Counted from the first letter of the stretch, positions 50,806 through 63,030 are shown. The stretch: 64,000 nucleotides of DNA from Sternotherus odoratus (GCA_032164245.1 JAVMKO010000006.1:7703001-7767000), one strand, 5' to 3'. The notes: generated from the sequence alone by a model not told the origin. Translations and numbers: made by a program.

Positions 50806-51843
50806 AGGCTCTTACGTAAATTAAGCTGCCATGGGATAAGAGGGAAGATCCTCTCATGGATTGAAAACTGGTTAAAAGACAGGGAACAAAGGGTAGGGAT
50901 AAATGGAACTTTTTCAGAATGGAGAGGGGTAACTAGTGGTGTTCCCCAAGGGTCAGTCCTGGGGCCGATCCTATTCAACTTATTTATAAATGATTTGGAG
51001 GAAGGGGTAAACAGTGATGTGGCAAAGTTTGCAGATGATACTAAACTGCTCAAAGTAGTAAGGACCAAAGCAGACTGTGAAGAACTTCAAAAAGATCTCA
51101 CTAAACTAAGTGATTGGGCAACAAAATGGCAAATGAAATTTAATGTGGATAAATGTAAAGTAATGCACATTGGAAAAAATAACCCCAACTATACATACAA
51201 TATGATGGGGGCTAATTTAGCTACAACCAATCAGGAAAAAGACCTGGGAGTCATTGTGGATAGTTCTCTGAAGGCATCCACGCAGTGTGCAGCGGCAGTC
51301 AAAAAAGCAAACAGGATGTTAGGAATCATTAAAAAAGGGATAGAGAATAAGTCGGAGAATATCTTATTGCCCTTATACAAATCCATGGTGCGCCCACATC
51401 TTGAATACTGCGTACAAATGTGGTCTCCTCATCTCAAAAAGGATATACTGGCACTAGAAAAGGTTCAGAGAAGGGCAACTAAAATGATTAGGGGTTTGGA
51501 ACGGGTCCCATATGAAGAGAGATTAAGGAGGCTAGGACTTTTTAGCTTGGAAAAGAGGAGACTAAGGGGGGATATGATAGAGGTATATAAAATTATGAGT
51601 GGAGTGGAGGAAGTGAATAAGGAAAAGTTATTTACTTGTTCCCAAAATAGAAGAACTAGGGGGCATTCAATGAAATTGGCGTGCAGCAGGTTTAAAACAA
51701 ATAAAAGGAAGTTCTTCTTCACACAGCGCACAGTCAACCTCTGGAACTCCTTACCTGAGGAGGCTGTGAAGGCTAGGACTATAACAGGGTTTAAAAGAGA
51801 GCTGGATAAATTCATGGAGGCTAAGTCCATAAATGGCTATTAG
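50806..51843 (+). CDS. CR1 ORF2 C-terminal part (reverse transcriptase), 5'-truncated
   Basis: A frame without stops for 346 codons, ending TAG at 51841-51843. It opens within the fingers/palm region: SGVPQGSVLGPILFNLFIND is the RT domain 4 motif, followed by the catalytic FADD of the palm (KFADDTKLL). Downstream are the thumb and C-terminal region, with KCKVMHIGKNN, YKSMVRPHLEYCVQMWSP and KVQRRATKMIRGL, all typical of CR1. The endonuclease domain and RT motifs 0-3 are absent because the copy is truncated, so it cannot be autonomous. There is no start codon in context; translation from this copy is not implied. Lack of stops and frameshifts suggests a young insertion. Confidence 0.9.
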   Translation, partial: RLLRKLSCHGIRGKILSWIENWLKDREQRVGINGTFSEWRGVTSGVPQGSVLGPILFNLFINDLEEGVNSDVAKFADDTKLLKVVRTKADCEELQKDLTKLSDWATKWQMKFNVDKCKVMHIGKNNPNYTYNMMGANLATTNQEKDLGVIVDSSLKASTQCAAAVKKANRMLGIIKKGIENKSENILLPLYKSMVRPHLEYCVQMWSPHLKKDILALEKVQRRATKMIRGLERVPYEERLRRLGLFSLEKRRLRGDMIEVYKIMSGVEEVNKEKLFTCSQNRRTRGHSMKLACSRFKTNKRKFFFTQRTVNLWNSLPEEAVKARTITGFKRELDKFMEAKSINGY

Positions 51844-52044
51844 CCGGGATGGGTAATGAATGGTGTCCCTAGCCTCTGTCTGTCAGAGGGGGGTGATGGA
51901 TGGCAGGAGAGAGATCGCTTGATCATACCTGTTAGGTTCACTCACTCCGGGGCACCTGGCATTGGCCACTGTCGGTAGACAGGATGCTGGGCTAGATGGA
52001 CCTTTGGTCTGACCCAGTATGGCCGTTCTTATGTTCTTATGTTC
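50806..52044 (+). mobile_element. CR1 LINE, 5'-truncated, well preserved
   Basis: Open reverse-transcriptase frame followed by a 3'UTR with CAGTATGGCCGTTCTTATGT and a TTCTTATG-type tail, the CR1 terminus. It interrupts the C-rich tail of the family X repeat. No target duplication was defined. Confidence 0.9.
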
Positions 52045-52496
52045 CTGCACCCCAAGCCCCTCATTCCCACCCTGGAGCCCCTACCCCCTGATGGAGCCCT
52101 CACCCCCTCCCACACCCCAACTCTCTGCCTCATCCTGGAGCCCCCTCCCATACTCCATACCCCTCGGCCCCACTCCCCAGCCCAGAGAGCCCTCCTGTAC
52201 CCCAACCCCCTGCCTCATCCTGGAGCCCCCTCCCACACTCCAAACCCCTCGGGCCTACTCCCCAGCCCCTCCTGCACCCCAAACCTCTCATCCCTGACCC
52301 CACTCCAGAGCCCTCACCCCCCACACACACACACCCTAACCCCCTGAGCCAGCCATGGTGAAAATGAGCAAGTGAGTGAGGGTGGGGGAGAGCAAGCGAT
52401 GGATGGAGGGAGAGGAGGCGGTGCCTCGGAAAAGGGGCGTGGCAGGGGTGGGGCGAGAGTGTTCCGTTTTCTGCGATTAGGAAGTTGGCAGCCCTG

Positions 52497-53136
52497 TTGC
52501 ACCTATGAGCAGTTTGCACAGGAGGCAGGAGAACGGAGACCACGTGGACCAATAGCAGAGCCGCGTGAAAGCCAAGGAACTGCGGCAGGCGTACCTGAAG
52601 GCCAGGGAAGCCAACAATTGATCTGGTGCCCCAGCACCCCTCTGCAGGCCACTGTGCATAACTCCCAGGATCCCGAGTCACAGACCCCCTACCATGAAGG
52701 GTAAGGAGGGGGAGGGGAATGGGGGCAAGGGACAGGGGAGCCAGCTATGCCATGAGTCAAGACCTGTCCCAGACACCACTGCAATCTAGTCAGTCCTGGC
52801 GGCTGAGCAGGGGTGAGCCTGATGCCGGAGCAGGAGCCTCGGGTAAGTGTGTGAAATCATTTTCCATTACAGTCATTAAATGTACAGAGGGCACCTCACC
52901 CCAAGTTAGCCGGCCGTGGCTATCGATTTCACATTCATGTACTCGTGCTAGAAGAGGGAGTGGTACCGCAATGAGGGGTAGAGCGGTTATTCGCTTTTCA
53001 TTCCCCTCTGGAGTGAGGTGGGCGGAGAGGGGTGTGAACAGTTGGTTTATGTGCACAGGGCCGTCCCTTGGATCCTCCTTAGAGGTCATGGAGTTCACCC
53101 GCAATGCTCTCCCGGAGGTTTCTAGGGATGCCAGCC
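52497..53136. other. No gene seen
   Basis: Ordinary intergenic sequence with no recognised exon or element. Confidence 0.45.
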
Positions 53137-53757
53137 TGTCATGGGGTCCACTCGCTGCATATGGCACCACCTCCTGGCGGCTCTGGGGATTAGGTCTTGC
53201 CAGGCGCTGCCCTCCTCTGGCGGTATCTTTACCTGTCGTCTCTTTCACCCTTCAGTCCTCACTCCCAGAGCTGTAGCTTCCTGTTCGTGGCTTGGCCCTC
53301 CCCAGCCAGGAAAATCAAACTCCTTCCAGACCAGCTGGCTGGCTGGCGTCTCCAATGCCCTGTGCCACTACCCGGTGGGTGGTAAGGGAATGCAGGCCAG
53401 CGCTTTACTGGGTTCCAACCCAGGGACCCTGTAATGAGCAGCCAAGTCTGTATGGCCCTACCCCTAGCTGCTATTTCACTGGGCTTCTTCCCACTTCTCT
53501 GGCTTCCCCCTCTCTCTGGCTTTGCCAACCTAGCTCCCTCCTCTCAGGGAGTGATTATTGCTACTTCCTTATAGTCCCTGCTGCTCACAGTTCCTGGGCT
53601 TTATACAGGCCCATCCTGTTCCTGCCAAGCTGAGCCCATTTTCAATTAGTGGCCTGCTCCCTGTCTCCCTCTTTAGGTGCAGCCTGGGAAGTTAATTGGC
53701 CCGTCTAGCCACTTTACTGCCTCCGGGCTTTGTGAGGGGTGGGCGCTCCATATTACA
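53137..53757 (-). mobile_element. Candidate solo LTR
   Basis: Ends TGTCATGGGG and ATATTACA (plus strand). On the minus strand a TATAAA at 53600-53605 lies about 150 bp from the LTR start. No clear target duplication, so assignment is moderate. Confidence 0.45.
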
Positions 53758-54074
53758 GCTTCATGTCTTTCTCCGCAGTACCACCCTTTCCCATGCCAGT
53801 CCTGCAGGGACATGGCCAGGCACCATGGCAGTAAACAAGCTTGCGGCATCCAAGCCCAGCAGCTTCAAAATGCCAGCAACCGCTGAGCTCTCTGTGTCTT
53901 TGTCACACTCAGGAATGAGATCTCAGCTGAAATCACCACCGCCGTGGAAGACTGCAAGTATTCGGTGCCATTGCCCAGGACTCATACCCATGGAAATAGG
54001 GGGCAAAATTTGATTGTTTCGTGCTACCTTCTCATTTTACAATTCCCTTCTAATTTTCCTGGCCCCTTCGCCCC

Positions 54075-54146
54075 TGGTGGGCGATACTCCCCATAGCTAG
54101 GACTGCAGAGCGGTAATCCCCATAGCTAGGACTGCAGAGTGGTACT
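54075..54146 (+). repeat. Short tandem duplication
   Basis: A unit of about 35 bp containing CCCCATAGCTAGGACTGCAG occurs twice, nearly identical. Confidence 0.85.
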
Positions 54147-54635
54147 GTGCAGAGGTGTTCTGAAGTATCTTGTTGAAAACTCTAAGGGAGCATTCTGAAA
54201 CCTAACTTTTGCTGGCCGCTGTGACTGAAAATATGACACCTCTGTGTGTTTTATCTGTTGCTGCTGCCATTGAAGCCTTGAGGGGCAGCTAGAACCATTG
54301 GGATGTTTTTTCGCTGAGATCCAATCTTCTGAGTAATCAACGCCAGCGTCCCTTTATTCTCCCAAAAACCCATTCCGCTGTCATTCTGCACCTGCTGAGC
54401 CAGTTGTCGACTCTTTCCATGGTGCTGTCGAGGTGGCTGGTGTACAGTTTCATGAGCCCAGGAAGCAAGGGGTAGACTGGGTCCCCCAGGAACACAATGG
54501 GTATTTCAATATCGCCAATGGTAATTCACCAGTCAGGAAAGAAAGTCCCTGATTGTAGCTTTCTGAACAGTCCAGTGCTCTTCAAGATGGAATATGCAGT
54601 GCAGTTGTACCCATGTCCGTCCCAGGATATTAGTG

Positions 54636-54968
54636 CGTCACAGTGGGTGAGGTAATATCTTTTATTGGACTATCTTCGGTTTGTGAGAGAGACACGCTTT
54701 CGAGCCACACACAGCTCTTCTCCTGGGCTGGGAAAGATACTCTGAGCATCACAGCTAAATGCAAGGTGGGAACAGATTGTTTAGAATGAGTAGTTAGCAC
54801 ACAGAATATGCTAAACAATCTGTTCCCATCTTGCATTTAGCTGTGACACCTGGAGTTCCGTTCCCACACCTGAAGAAGAGCTCTGGGTAAGCCTGAAAAC
54901 TTCTCTCTCTCACCAACAGAAGTTGGTCCAATTAAAATATTACCTCACCCACCCCGTCTCTCTAGAGA
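54636..54968. mobile_element. Palindromic DNA element (long inverted repeat)
   Basis: Two arms of about 150 bp face each other around a spacer of about 25 bp at 54785-54812. Left: GGGTGAGGTAATATCTTTTA..CTAAATGCAAGG..AACAGATTGTTTAG. Right is its reverse complement with about 85-90% identity by eye. No coding content. Confidence 0.85.
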
Positions 54969-55132
54969 TGTGAGTGTCACACACTTTCCTTGAGCAGCCA
55001 GCATGGATTTTGGTGACGTGTCCCCAGTAATCCAATGCTTGCATAACCATTGAAAAGTTGCCCTTTCTGTTGATGTATGTGGTGTCAAGGTGGCCTGGTG
55101 CTAAAATAGGGTGTAATAGGGTCCTCAGTGGG

Positions 55133-56093
55133 TAGGGTGACCAGACAGCAAATGTGAAAAATCGGGACGGGGGTTGTCATAAGTGTAAAGGGCTGGAGAG
55201 GGTTAATGTTATCTGAGAACAAAAGACGTAAGAGCTCCCTGCCATGAGGGAGGGAAGAGTTTTTAGTTCAGTTCGTTTTGCTGGCCATGTAGCTGAAAAC
55301 AGGTCTTGGAGCGTCTTTGGCTATTAAGATGACTCTACTCTTCTCTTATATTTCTACTTAGCTGATTGTAAGTGATCTTTTAATGTTATAAGCCTGTGCC
55401 TTTTTGGGGTGTCTTGGTCCTTTTTAGAGGGGAGTTAGGGAACCCCAGATTGTGAAGTGTACTGTATCTATGTTCTATGCTCTTTCTTTATTAAAGCTTT
55501 TAGTTAAATACGTTTGATTTTCTTCCCTTCAGGTTTCCTTTGCTTCCCGGCTGAGAAGAGAGGGGTGAGGGGGGAGGTAAAGAACGGACCAGCTCAGGGT
55601 AGGAGCTGGGGAGTGGAGCCTGTCTCTGCCTTTAGCCGAGAAGGGGGAAGGGAACAGCCTCTAAGGGTCCAGCTCTCAGGTAGAGACACGGAGGGTGGGG
55701 AAGTCCGGAGCTGGGGAGTGGAGCCTGTCTCTGCCTTTAGCAGGGGGAAGGGAACAGCCTCTAAGGGTCCAGCTCTCAGGTAGAGAGACGGAGGGTGGGG
55801 AAGTCCAGGGGCCCCTCCAAGGTTTTGGAAGTACACCCGGACGGTGGCAGCCGTGGTTCCCCAAGAACCCCACTGGTAAAAGGGGGGTTTCTCGGGGTAT
55901 AGGGACTTAATTTGGCTGGGAAGCAGCTAAGTTGAGTGGTTTGGGCTAGAAGAGAGTCCCTGTCTTTGTACTCAAGAGCACAGAGGCTGGGGTACCCCAC
56001 TCTTACAGGGGTGGAGGGTAATAGGAGCCTACATAAGAAAAAGACCCAAAAATTGGGACTGTCCCTATAAAATTGGGACATTTGGTCACCCTA
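55133..56093. mobile_element. hAT-type MITE interrupted by a solo LTR
   Basis: Ends TAGGGTGACCAGACAG and TTTGGTCACCCTA, flanked by TCAGTGGG at 55125-55132 and 56094-56101. The body (AAAAATCGGGACGG.., AAATTGGGACTGTCCC..) is a MITE common in turtles. Confidence 0.9.
55175..56007 (+). mobile_element. Solo LTR, 833 bp, with 5-bp target duplication
   Basis: TGTCATAAGTG..CACTCTTACA termini, flanked by GGGGT at 55170-55174 and 56008-56012. An ATTAAA signal at 55500-55505 supports plus orientation. A unit of about 105 bp (starting GGAGCTGGGGAGTGGAGCCT at 55602 and 55707) is tandemly duplicated in it. Confidence 0.85.
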
Positions 56094-56101
56094 TCAGTGG
56101 G

Positions 56102-57684
56102 TTAGAGGGCCTAGTGGTTAGCACACTTAGCACCCCCTCCCAGTGGGTAGGTCTTGCAGCCCAGGCCCTCTTTTAATCAGAACTGGGCAAGAGGCTTGGG
56201 TCCCTCTGGTCATAGGGGAGCTCGGGCCCCCGCACTCCACCAGGCTTTAACCCAGGGCCCTAGGAGGGTCAACAGTGCCTGGCCCCCAATGGTGCCCTGT
56301 GAGTTCCCCTCCCTGGGTCACTTCTTCCTGCTGCTTTCCTCTCCCAGCTTCCAGTTCAACATAAAGAGAAAAAGAAAGGGGAACCAAACGGCCCGCCCTA
56401 AGCGGGCTCATCAGAGTCATATCCCCTGGGAGAGGCTTCTCTGGACCCCTCCCGGGTCGATCTGTCTTCCTCCCCACTTCTGAGCTGGGTTGCTCCCTTT
56501 TCAACTCTTCCTCCAATTGGAGCATGCGCTGCGGGGCTGGAGGGGCGGAGCTACGTGGGCCCAGTACTGTCCTTTAACCCCTTCTGGCCCAGTGTGGGGT
56601 TTTGTTCACCCCATCACATAGGGATATTCATGCCATCTATCACCCCCACCAAAGTTCAGGAAGCCCATTGCTGATTTCTAGCTCCCTACGGCCTTCCCTC
56701 CAGCTCCTTCTATGTCCAGTGGCCTCTCAAACATCCTTCCTCATCTGTCTCTCCCCTCCACTTGCAGTTGCTCCTCTGTCTCAGCTGCCAGCTTCATTTT
56801 CCACCTGATCTAACCTCTCTCCCGCCACTTCCCACCTTCTCCACCTTCCAACTGCAGCTTTGCACAATTACACCCACTCCTCTGTCTCACAGACCATTCC
56901 TCCACTACGCACCACTGCCTACCACCCCATCTGCCTCCCAGCTGTTATTCCAGAGCCCCTCCCTGTGTAGCATGACGAGAAAACACAAGCCATGGGAGAC
57001 CGTAAAAGATCCCCTCTGTATATGATGCTGTGATGTCTGGGACCAAGCCTTGGGTTGTCCTACATCAACCACCTTATTTGATCCTCCAAGGAACCATCAT
57101 TTTCTCTAACGGCTCCAAGCTTCTTCACCTCCTGCACCTGGCTGGTACTCCAGAAAGCTCCAATGTCATCAGCAACCAAGGGCACAGAGCATATGGGGAT
57201 TTGCACTGCTGTGCTTCTGAAATGACAATGCATTCGCCAGACGGTTCCCAATATATCTGGTTTGTAAGTCTTGCCCTGACACTGGTATCTGAAGGGAGAG
57301 AGCAGAGACCAAAACCTCACGCCAAATGCATGATCTTCTCTGTTTAGGGGTGGCTGGTTATTATCAATATAACTCAGGTGGACCTGCATTATTCCCTCCC
57401 AGTGTGTAGAACTCGGGAACACACTGTGGTCTTGTAAAAATCAGCGGTGTGATTACTACTGCTGTCCACTAGATGGTATTTTCCTCTCACAGCATCCAGG
57501 GAGTTTATCCGGAGATGATATTTTGGCTTTTTTTAAATTATTATTATTTTTTAGAATACTGTTAATTTTGTGTGTGAATTTGCTGCTCATCAAAGGTGCT
57601 GGACGGACATCCATGGAGATGGAAGTCCTCCATTTATCCACAGAACAGCGTACCAATTCAAATTCCCCTACCAGCCTGGACCAG
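56102..57684. other. No gene seen
   Basis: C-rich and T-rich sequence with short chance frames; no recognisable protein or element. Confidence 0.45.
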
Positions 57685-57880
57685 ACTAAGCCCAAGTCCA
57701 CACTAGAAACTTTCAGCAGGAAAGCAATGACAGTTCGGGATGGGAGCTTTGTGACATTTCTATGCTGACAAAAGCTCTAGTGTCGACACAGCTGGCATAT
57801 AAATGCTTTTCACTTGCCAAACCAATGTAAGCTCTACCAGCAAAAGCAATTTTTCCTATGCTAGGAAGATTTTGTTAGTT
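57685..57880. mobile_element. hAT-like MITE, family A, fragment
   Basis: AAGCCCAAGTCCACACTAGA and CTGACAAAAGCTCTAGTGTC with an inner part like the 48905 copy. The right end is not clear. Confidence 0.5.
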
Positions 57881-60429
57881 ATAATGACAAAATTAGTAAG
57901 TGGAGGTTGGGCCCAAATGTAGCCTCCTTGCCTTATGGGGAAATCCTACGGCATTTTATTTTTTTATAGGATTGGGTTTTTGTTTGGCTCATCCTGTAGA
58001 ATTTAACAGAAAATGTAATCCCTGCAGAAGAATTCTGTAGAAAGGTTTGAAAGTCCATGGGAAGAATCTTATTCCCTACAAAATGACTATCCCACTATTG
58101 GGTTTGACTTTTGACCCTTTTATATTCAGAATGGTTCCCATTCATTCCTCAGCCTTTCTGCTGAGTCAGCCAACCGGATTGCAACAAGTGTCAATTGTGC
58201 TGGTGGTTTTTATGATGCAGACACTCGTGTGTTGGGGAAAAGGCTGAAATCGCTGAACTCAGTGTACTTAAACTATCAAATGGCCTTCATCTGGAGGCAA
58301 CTTTTGGTCATTATTGTTATACGCTGGATTCAAACTAACCCCTACAGATAAAGGCTGAAGAACCAATTACCACTGCTATAAACTACCCCATCCTCTTGGC
58401 TTTGCCCGCTACTTTTATTTGATGTCATTATCATAACACCAGCGAGGGAAAATTTGAACAATCCTTTCGCCATGTTTATTTTAATTTAAAATGTATTGGA
58501 GTCAGTTTTACAATTGGTATCTATGAAACACGTACCAGTCCCAAACAGTCAGCTAAATCACAGCCAAGTGAGCCTGAAATTGCTTACATAGTTGTGATTT
58601 CTGCCTGCTCGTCTGACTTCAGGTGGCATGTTACAATGTGCACATACAGCTAGTCTCTGTGAAAATATGCTCATTTAATCGTCCCACCTTGTCTTCCTTC
58701 TCTTCCACCACTATCCACCTGTTTGTTTTATTCACCTGGGATGTCTTGTCATTAACCAGGATGGCAAGCTGTCTGGGTCAGAGACTGTCACTTTGCTACA
58801 TGTTTATACAGTGCCCAACACAATGGGGCCCTGCATTGTGATTCTCAAGTCTATTATGTTATAAATAATGACTGATTGTATAAATCATCTATGCATACAA
58901 AATATTAAGTTAACATTTATTTTTTTAAAAAAATATTTGCATATGATTGAAATATAGTGGGTCATTGTTATTATGTATCAGTATTATCATAGGCTTAGCT
59001 CTTGGTTACATAGCTGGAGTAGAATCACTGCAGTCCTTGGAATTACTTTGCATTTACACTAGTGTAGCCTGACCTGTTCACATCTGTGAAATTTCAAAGT
59101 TATTTTAATACCCATCTAAAAACAAAAAGGCAGCATGGGATTGTTAATTTCCACAGGCACTCTGCTCTCCTACGCCATACTAGTTTGAGCTCATTCACAT
59201 TTTTTTTCCATATGTGTCACACAAGTTGTTGATTTGTATCACCATCAACAACTCATTGCACACCCTGGAAAGCATCATTACACTGCTTTGAGGGGGTCAG
59301 CCTGGGGCCACAGGGAATGCGTACTCTGCAGAATGGTTTCCACCCAGATAGGGGCAAGTTCTCCCTGCTTCATTCAAGTGCTTTAATCCACAGAGATGCT
59401 TCAAGCCAACGTGCTTGCATTGCAATGCTTGGGGACATCCATATATGAGAATTTCCACATTCGCCTCCCCTCCTCCCCCGTCCCCTTGTATTTACTGATA
59501 ATGGTAGGTGGCGGTGATACTCCCTTTTTCGTTTTCCCTTGTGGATTGCTGTTACAGTCTTGCAGAGAATACGCTCTATGTGACTCTCATGCAAAGCTCC
59601 TGCTTACACTTGGTACATTGTTTCTCAAGCTGCGCTCTAGGCATTGCTTGGTTGATTATTTTTTTTTGAATGAGTATCCAATGGCTCATTGTACCGTGTG
59701 ACCAGCCGTCCAGATAGGCTTTGCGGCAGGAACAGTGTGAAACCCCGCCTGTCCCATCCACAACCACCAGGCCTGCTTTCTGAACCCAGTGGAGATGCAC
59801 TGGTGGAAAGGAGGGTGGATTTTTAACCCTCTCCCGGTAGCAAGAGGGGTGAGGCTTGCTCTCCCAGCCACCCGGAAAGCTTCCCTGAGTCACTTTGAAG
59901 GGCAGTCAAAGGTCTTTACAGACCAGCTTTGTTACTAGGAGAAAGAAAGAACGTTTCTCCTCCACTCCATGGTCAGTGGCCCATTGACAAGTGCTGTAGT
60001 GTGTAACACACACACACACTGATATGAAAGGTGAGCTCATTCATAGTCGATATTGTCAATAAACTCCTATTAAAAGAGTCCTAGAGTATCTACAATCATG
60101 GTCCAAACATGGGCTTCCCATCCTCCTACTGCGGGGTTCTGAAGAGCTACTGATGAATGCCACTAACCTATGTTCTGCACATGCGCACACACACAATTCG
60201 ATTCACAGAAAGACTGTGGTGCAGAGGGAAAAGTTCTTAGCCTGTGGCAACATTTGCACCAACACGCATCCAGTGGTGCAAAGAGGAAATCCTGTCCCAT
60301 GGTGGAGTTTGCCCCATTTTATAGACACATGCAAACACTCCTGCAGAACAGTGGAAAGGAAAGCTTTGCCAGCTGCAGTATTTGGAAAACATAAATAAAA
60401 TATATTGTGCAAGGAAATGCTCAGGTGAT
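57881..60429. other. No gene seen
   Basis: Mostly unique AT-rich sequence. A CORE-SINE-like fragment at about 58780-58850 (CAGTGCCCAACACAATGGGG). A (CA)8 run at about 60003-60020. Confidence 0.5.
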
Positions 60430-60974
60430 TGGAAGTACAGTATTTACAACATACACACACAATGGGTGTGACGCTCAACTGGTGGTGTATTGGCAGCACA
60501 CACACAGTGGGGTGGGCGAAGCTTGGGTAGGGTGTATTTGCAGCCCACATATACACATGCTGATTTTGAAGGGAAATCCCAGCAGGGTTTATTTGCAGTG
60601 CGCGCGCGCACACACACACACTTTGAAGCCCAGCTGTAGTGTATTTGCAACACACACATACACACACAGAGTGAGTGAGAAGCCCCTCTGGGGGTATTTG
60701 CAGCACACACACACACACACAGAGTGAGTGAGAAGCCCCGCTGTGGTGTATTTGCAGCACACACACACACACACACACACAGAGTGAGTGAGAAGCCCCG
60801 CTGTGGTGTATTTGCAGCGCACACACACACACACAGAGTGAGTGAGAAGCCCCGCTGTGGTGTATTTGCAGCACACACACACACACACACAGAGTGAGTG
60901 AGAAGCCCCGCTGTGGTGTATTTGCAGCACACACACACACACACTGAGTGAGAAGCCCCGCTGTGGTGTATTTG

Positions 60975-61012
<38 letters not shown>

Positions 61013-61094
61013 AGTGAGTGAGAAGCCCCGCTGTGGTGTATTTGCAGCGTGCACACACACACACAGAGTGGGAAGCCCCGCTGTGGTGTATTTG

Positions 61095-61131
<37 letters not shown>

Positions 61132-61220
61132 GAGTGAGAAGCCCCGCTGTGGTGTATTTGCAGCGCACACACACACACACACACACAGAGTGAGTGAGAA
61201 GCCCCGCTGTGGTGTATTTG

Positions 61221-61265
<45 letters not shown>

Positions 61266-61350
61266 GAGTGAGAAGCCCCGCTGTGGTGTATTTGCAGCGC
61301 GCGCACACACACACACACACAGAGCGAGAAGCCCCGCTGTGGTGTATTTG

Positions 61351-61393
<43 letters not shown>

Positions 61394-61422
61394 GAGTGAG
61401 AAGCCCCGCTGTGGTGTATTTG

Positions 61423-61461
<39 letters not shown>

Positions 61462-61490
61462 GAGTGGGAAGCCCCGCTGTGGTGTATTTG

Positions 61491-61521
<31 letters not shown>

Positions 61522-61656
61522 GTGAGTGGGAAGCCCCGCTGTGGTGTATTTGCAGCACACACACACACACACAGTGAGAAGCCCCGCTGTGGTGTATTTG
61601 CAGCGCACACACACACACACAGAGTGAGTGAGAAGCCCCGCTGTGGTGTATTTGCA

Positions 61657-61691
<35 letters not shown>

Positions 61692-62042
61692 GAGTGAGAA
61701 GCCCCGCTGTGGTGTATTTGCAGCGCACACACACACAGAGTGAGTGGGAAGCCCCGCTGTGGTGTATTTGCAGCACACACACACACACACACAGAGTGAG
61801 TGAGAAGCCCCGCTGTGGTGTATTTGCAGCGCACACACACACAGAGTGAGTGGGAAGCCCCGCTGTGGTGTATTTGCAGCACACACACACACACACACAC
61901 ACAGTGAGTGGGAAGCCCCGCTGTGGTGTATTTGCAGCACACACACACACACACAGTGAGAAGCCCCGCTGTGGTGTATTTGCAGCGCACACACACACAC
62001 ACACACACAGAGTGAGTGAGAAGCCCCGCTGTGGTGTATTTG

Positions 62043-62087
<45 letters not shown>

Positions 62088-62172
62088 GAGTGAGAAGCCC
62101 CGCTGTGGTGTATTTGCAGCGCGCGCACACACACACACACACAGAGCGAGAAGCCCCGCTGTGGTGTATTTG

Positions 62173-62215
<43 letters not shown>

Positions 62216-62302
62216 GAGTGAGAAGCCCCGCTGTGGTGTATTTGCAGCACACACACACACACACACACACAGTGAGTGGGAAGCCCCGCTGTGGTGTATT
62301 TG

Positions 62303-62333
<31 letters not shown>

Positions 62334-62468
62334 GTGAGTGGGAAGCCCCGCTGTGGTGTATTTGCAGCACACACACACACACACAGTGAGAAGCCCCGCT
62401 GTGGTGTATTTGCAGCGCACACACACACACACAGAGTGAGTGAGAAGCCCCGCTGTGGTGTATTTGCA

Positions 62469-62503
<35 letters not shown>

Positions 62504-62850
62504 GAGTGAGAAGCCCCGCTGTGGTGTATTTGCAGCGCACACACACACAGAGTGAGTGGGAAGCCCCGCTGTGGTGTATTTGCAGCACACACACACACAC
62601 ACACAGAGTGAGTGAGAAGCCCCGCTGTGGTGTATTTGCAGCGCACACACACACAGAGTGAGTGGGAAGCCCCGCTGTGGTGTATTTGCAGCACACACAC
62701 ACACACACACACACAGTGAGTGGGAAGCCCCGCTGTGGTGTATTTGCAGCACACACACACACACACAGTGAGAAGCCCCGCTGTGGTGTATTTGCAGCGC
62801 ACACACACACACACAGAGTGAGTGAGAAGCCCCGCTGTGGTGTATTTGCA

Positions 62851-62885
<35 letters not shown>

Positions 62886-63030
62886 GAGTGAGAAGCCCCG
62901 CTGTGGTGTATTTGCAGCGCACACACACACAGAGTGAGTGGGAAGCCCCGCTGTGGTGTATTTGCAGCACACACACACACACACAGTGAGAAGCCCCGCT
63001 GTGGTGTATTTGCAGCACACACACACACAC
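60430..63030 (+). repeat. Compound (CA)n minisatellite, about 40 units
   Basis: Each unit is GAGTGAGTGAGAAGCCCCGC, TGTGGTGTATTTGCAGC and a (CA)n run of 6-22 repeats; total unit 45-75 bp. I count about 43 copies of the TTTGCAG box. Units are diverged at the left (60430-60700) and almost identical further right. Larger blocks are duplicated: GCGCGCACAC plus AGAGCGAGAAG pairs recur at 61297 and 62119. The minus strand has no stop codon in any of the three frames across the array, which is a property of the unit and not evidence of coding. Confidence 0.95.

Larger units (their letters stand above)
50150..52496 (+). mobile_element. Turtle-type repeat family X, copy 2, split by a CR1
   Basis: Same order as 25615-26990: AGTTGCCAGGAGTCTGG, CCTGGTTGAAAAGGGACC, CATTGGCCCAGAACTGTGGC, CTGAGGTAAGCACC, then C-rich tandem tail. 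The tail is cut by the CR1 and resumes at about 52045, ending near AAGTTGGCAGCCCTG. Confidence 0.6.

Noticed and set aside
56154..56525. Frames of about 100 codons on both strands
   Set aside because: No recognisable domain or codon pattern, and no splice context.
60000..63030. CRISPR-like array because of regular repeats
   Set aside because: The spacing elements are (CA)n of varying length and not unique spacers, and the sequence is vertebrate.
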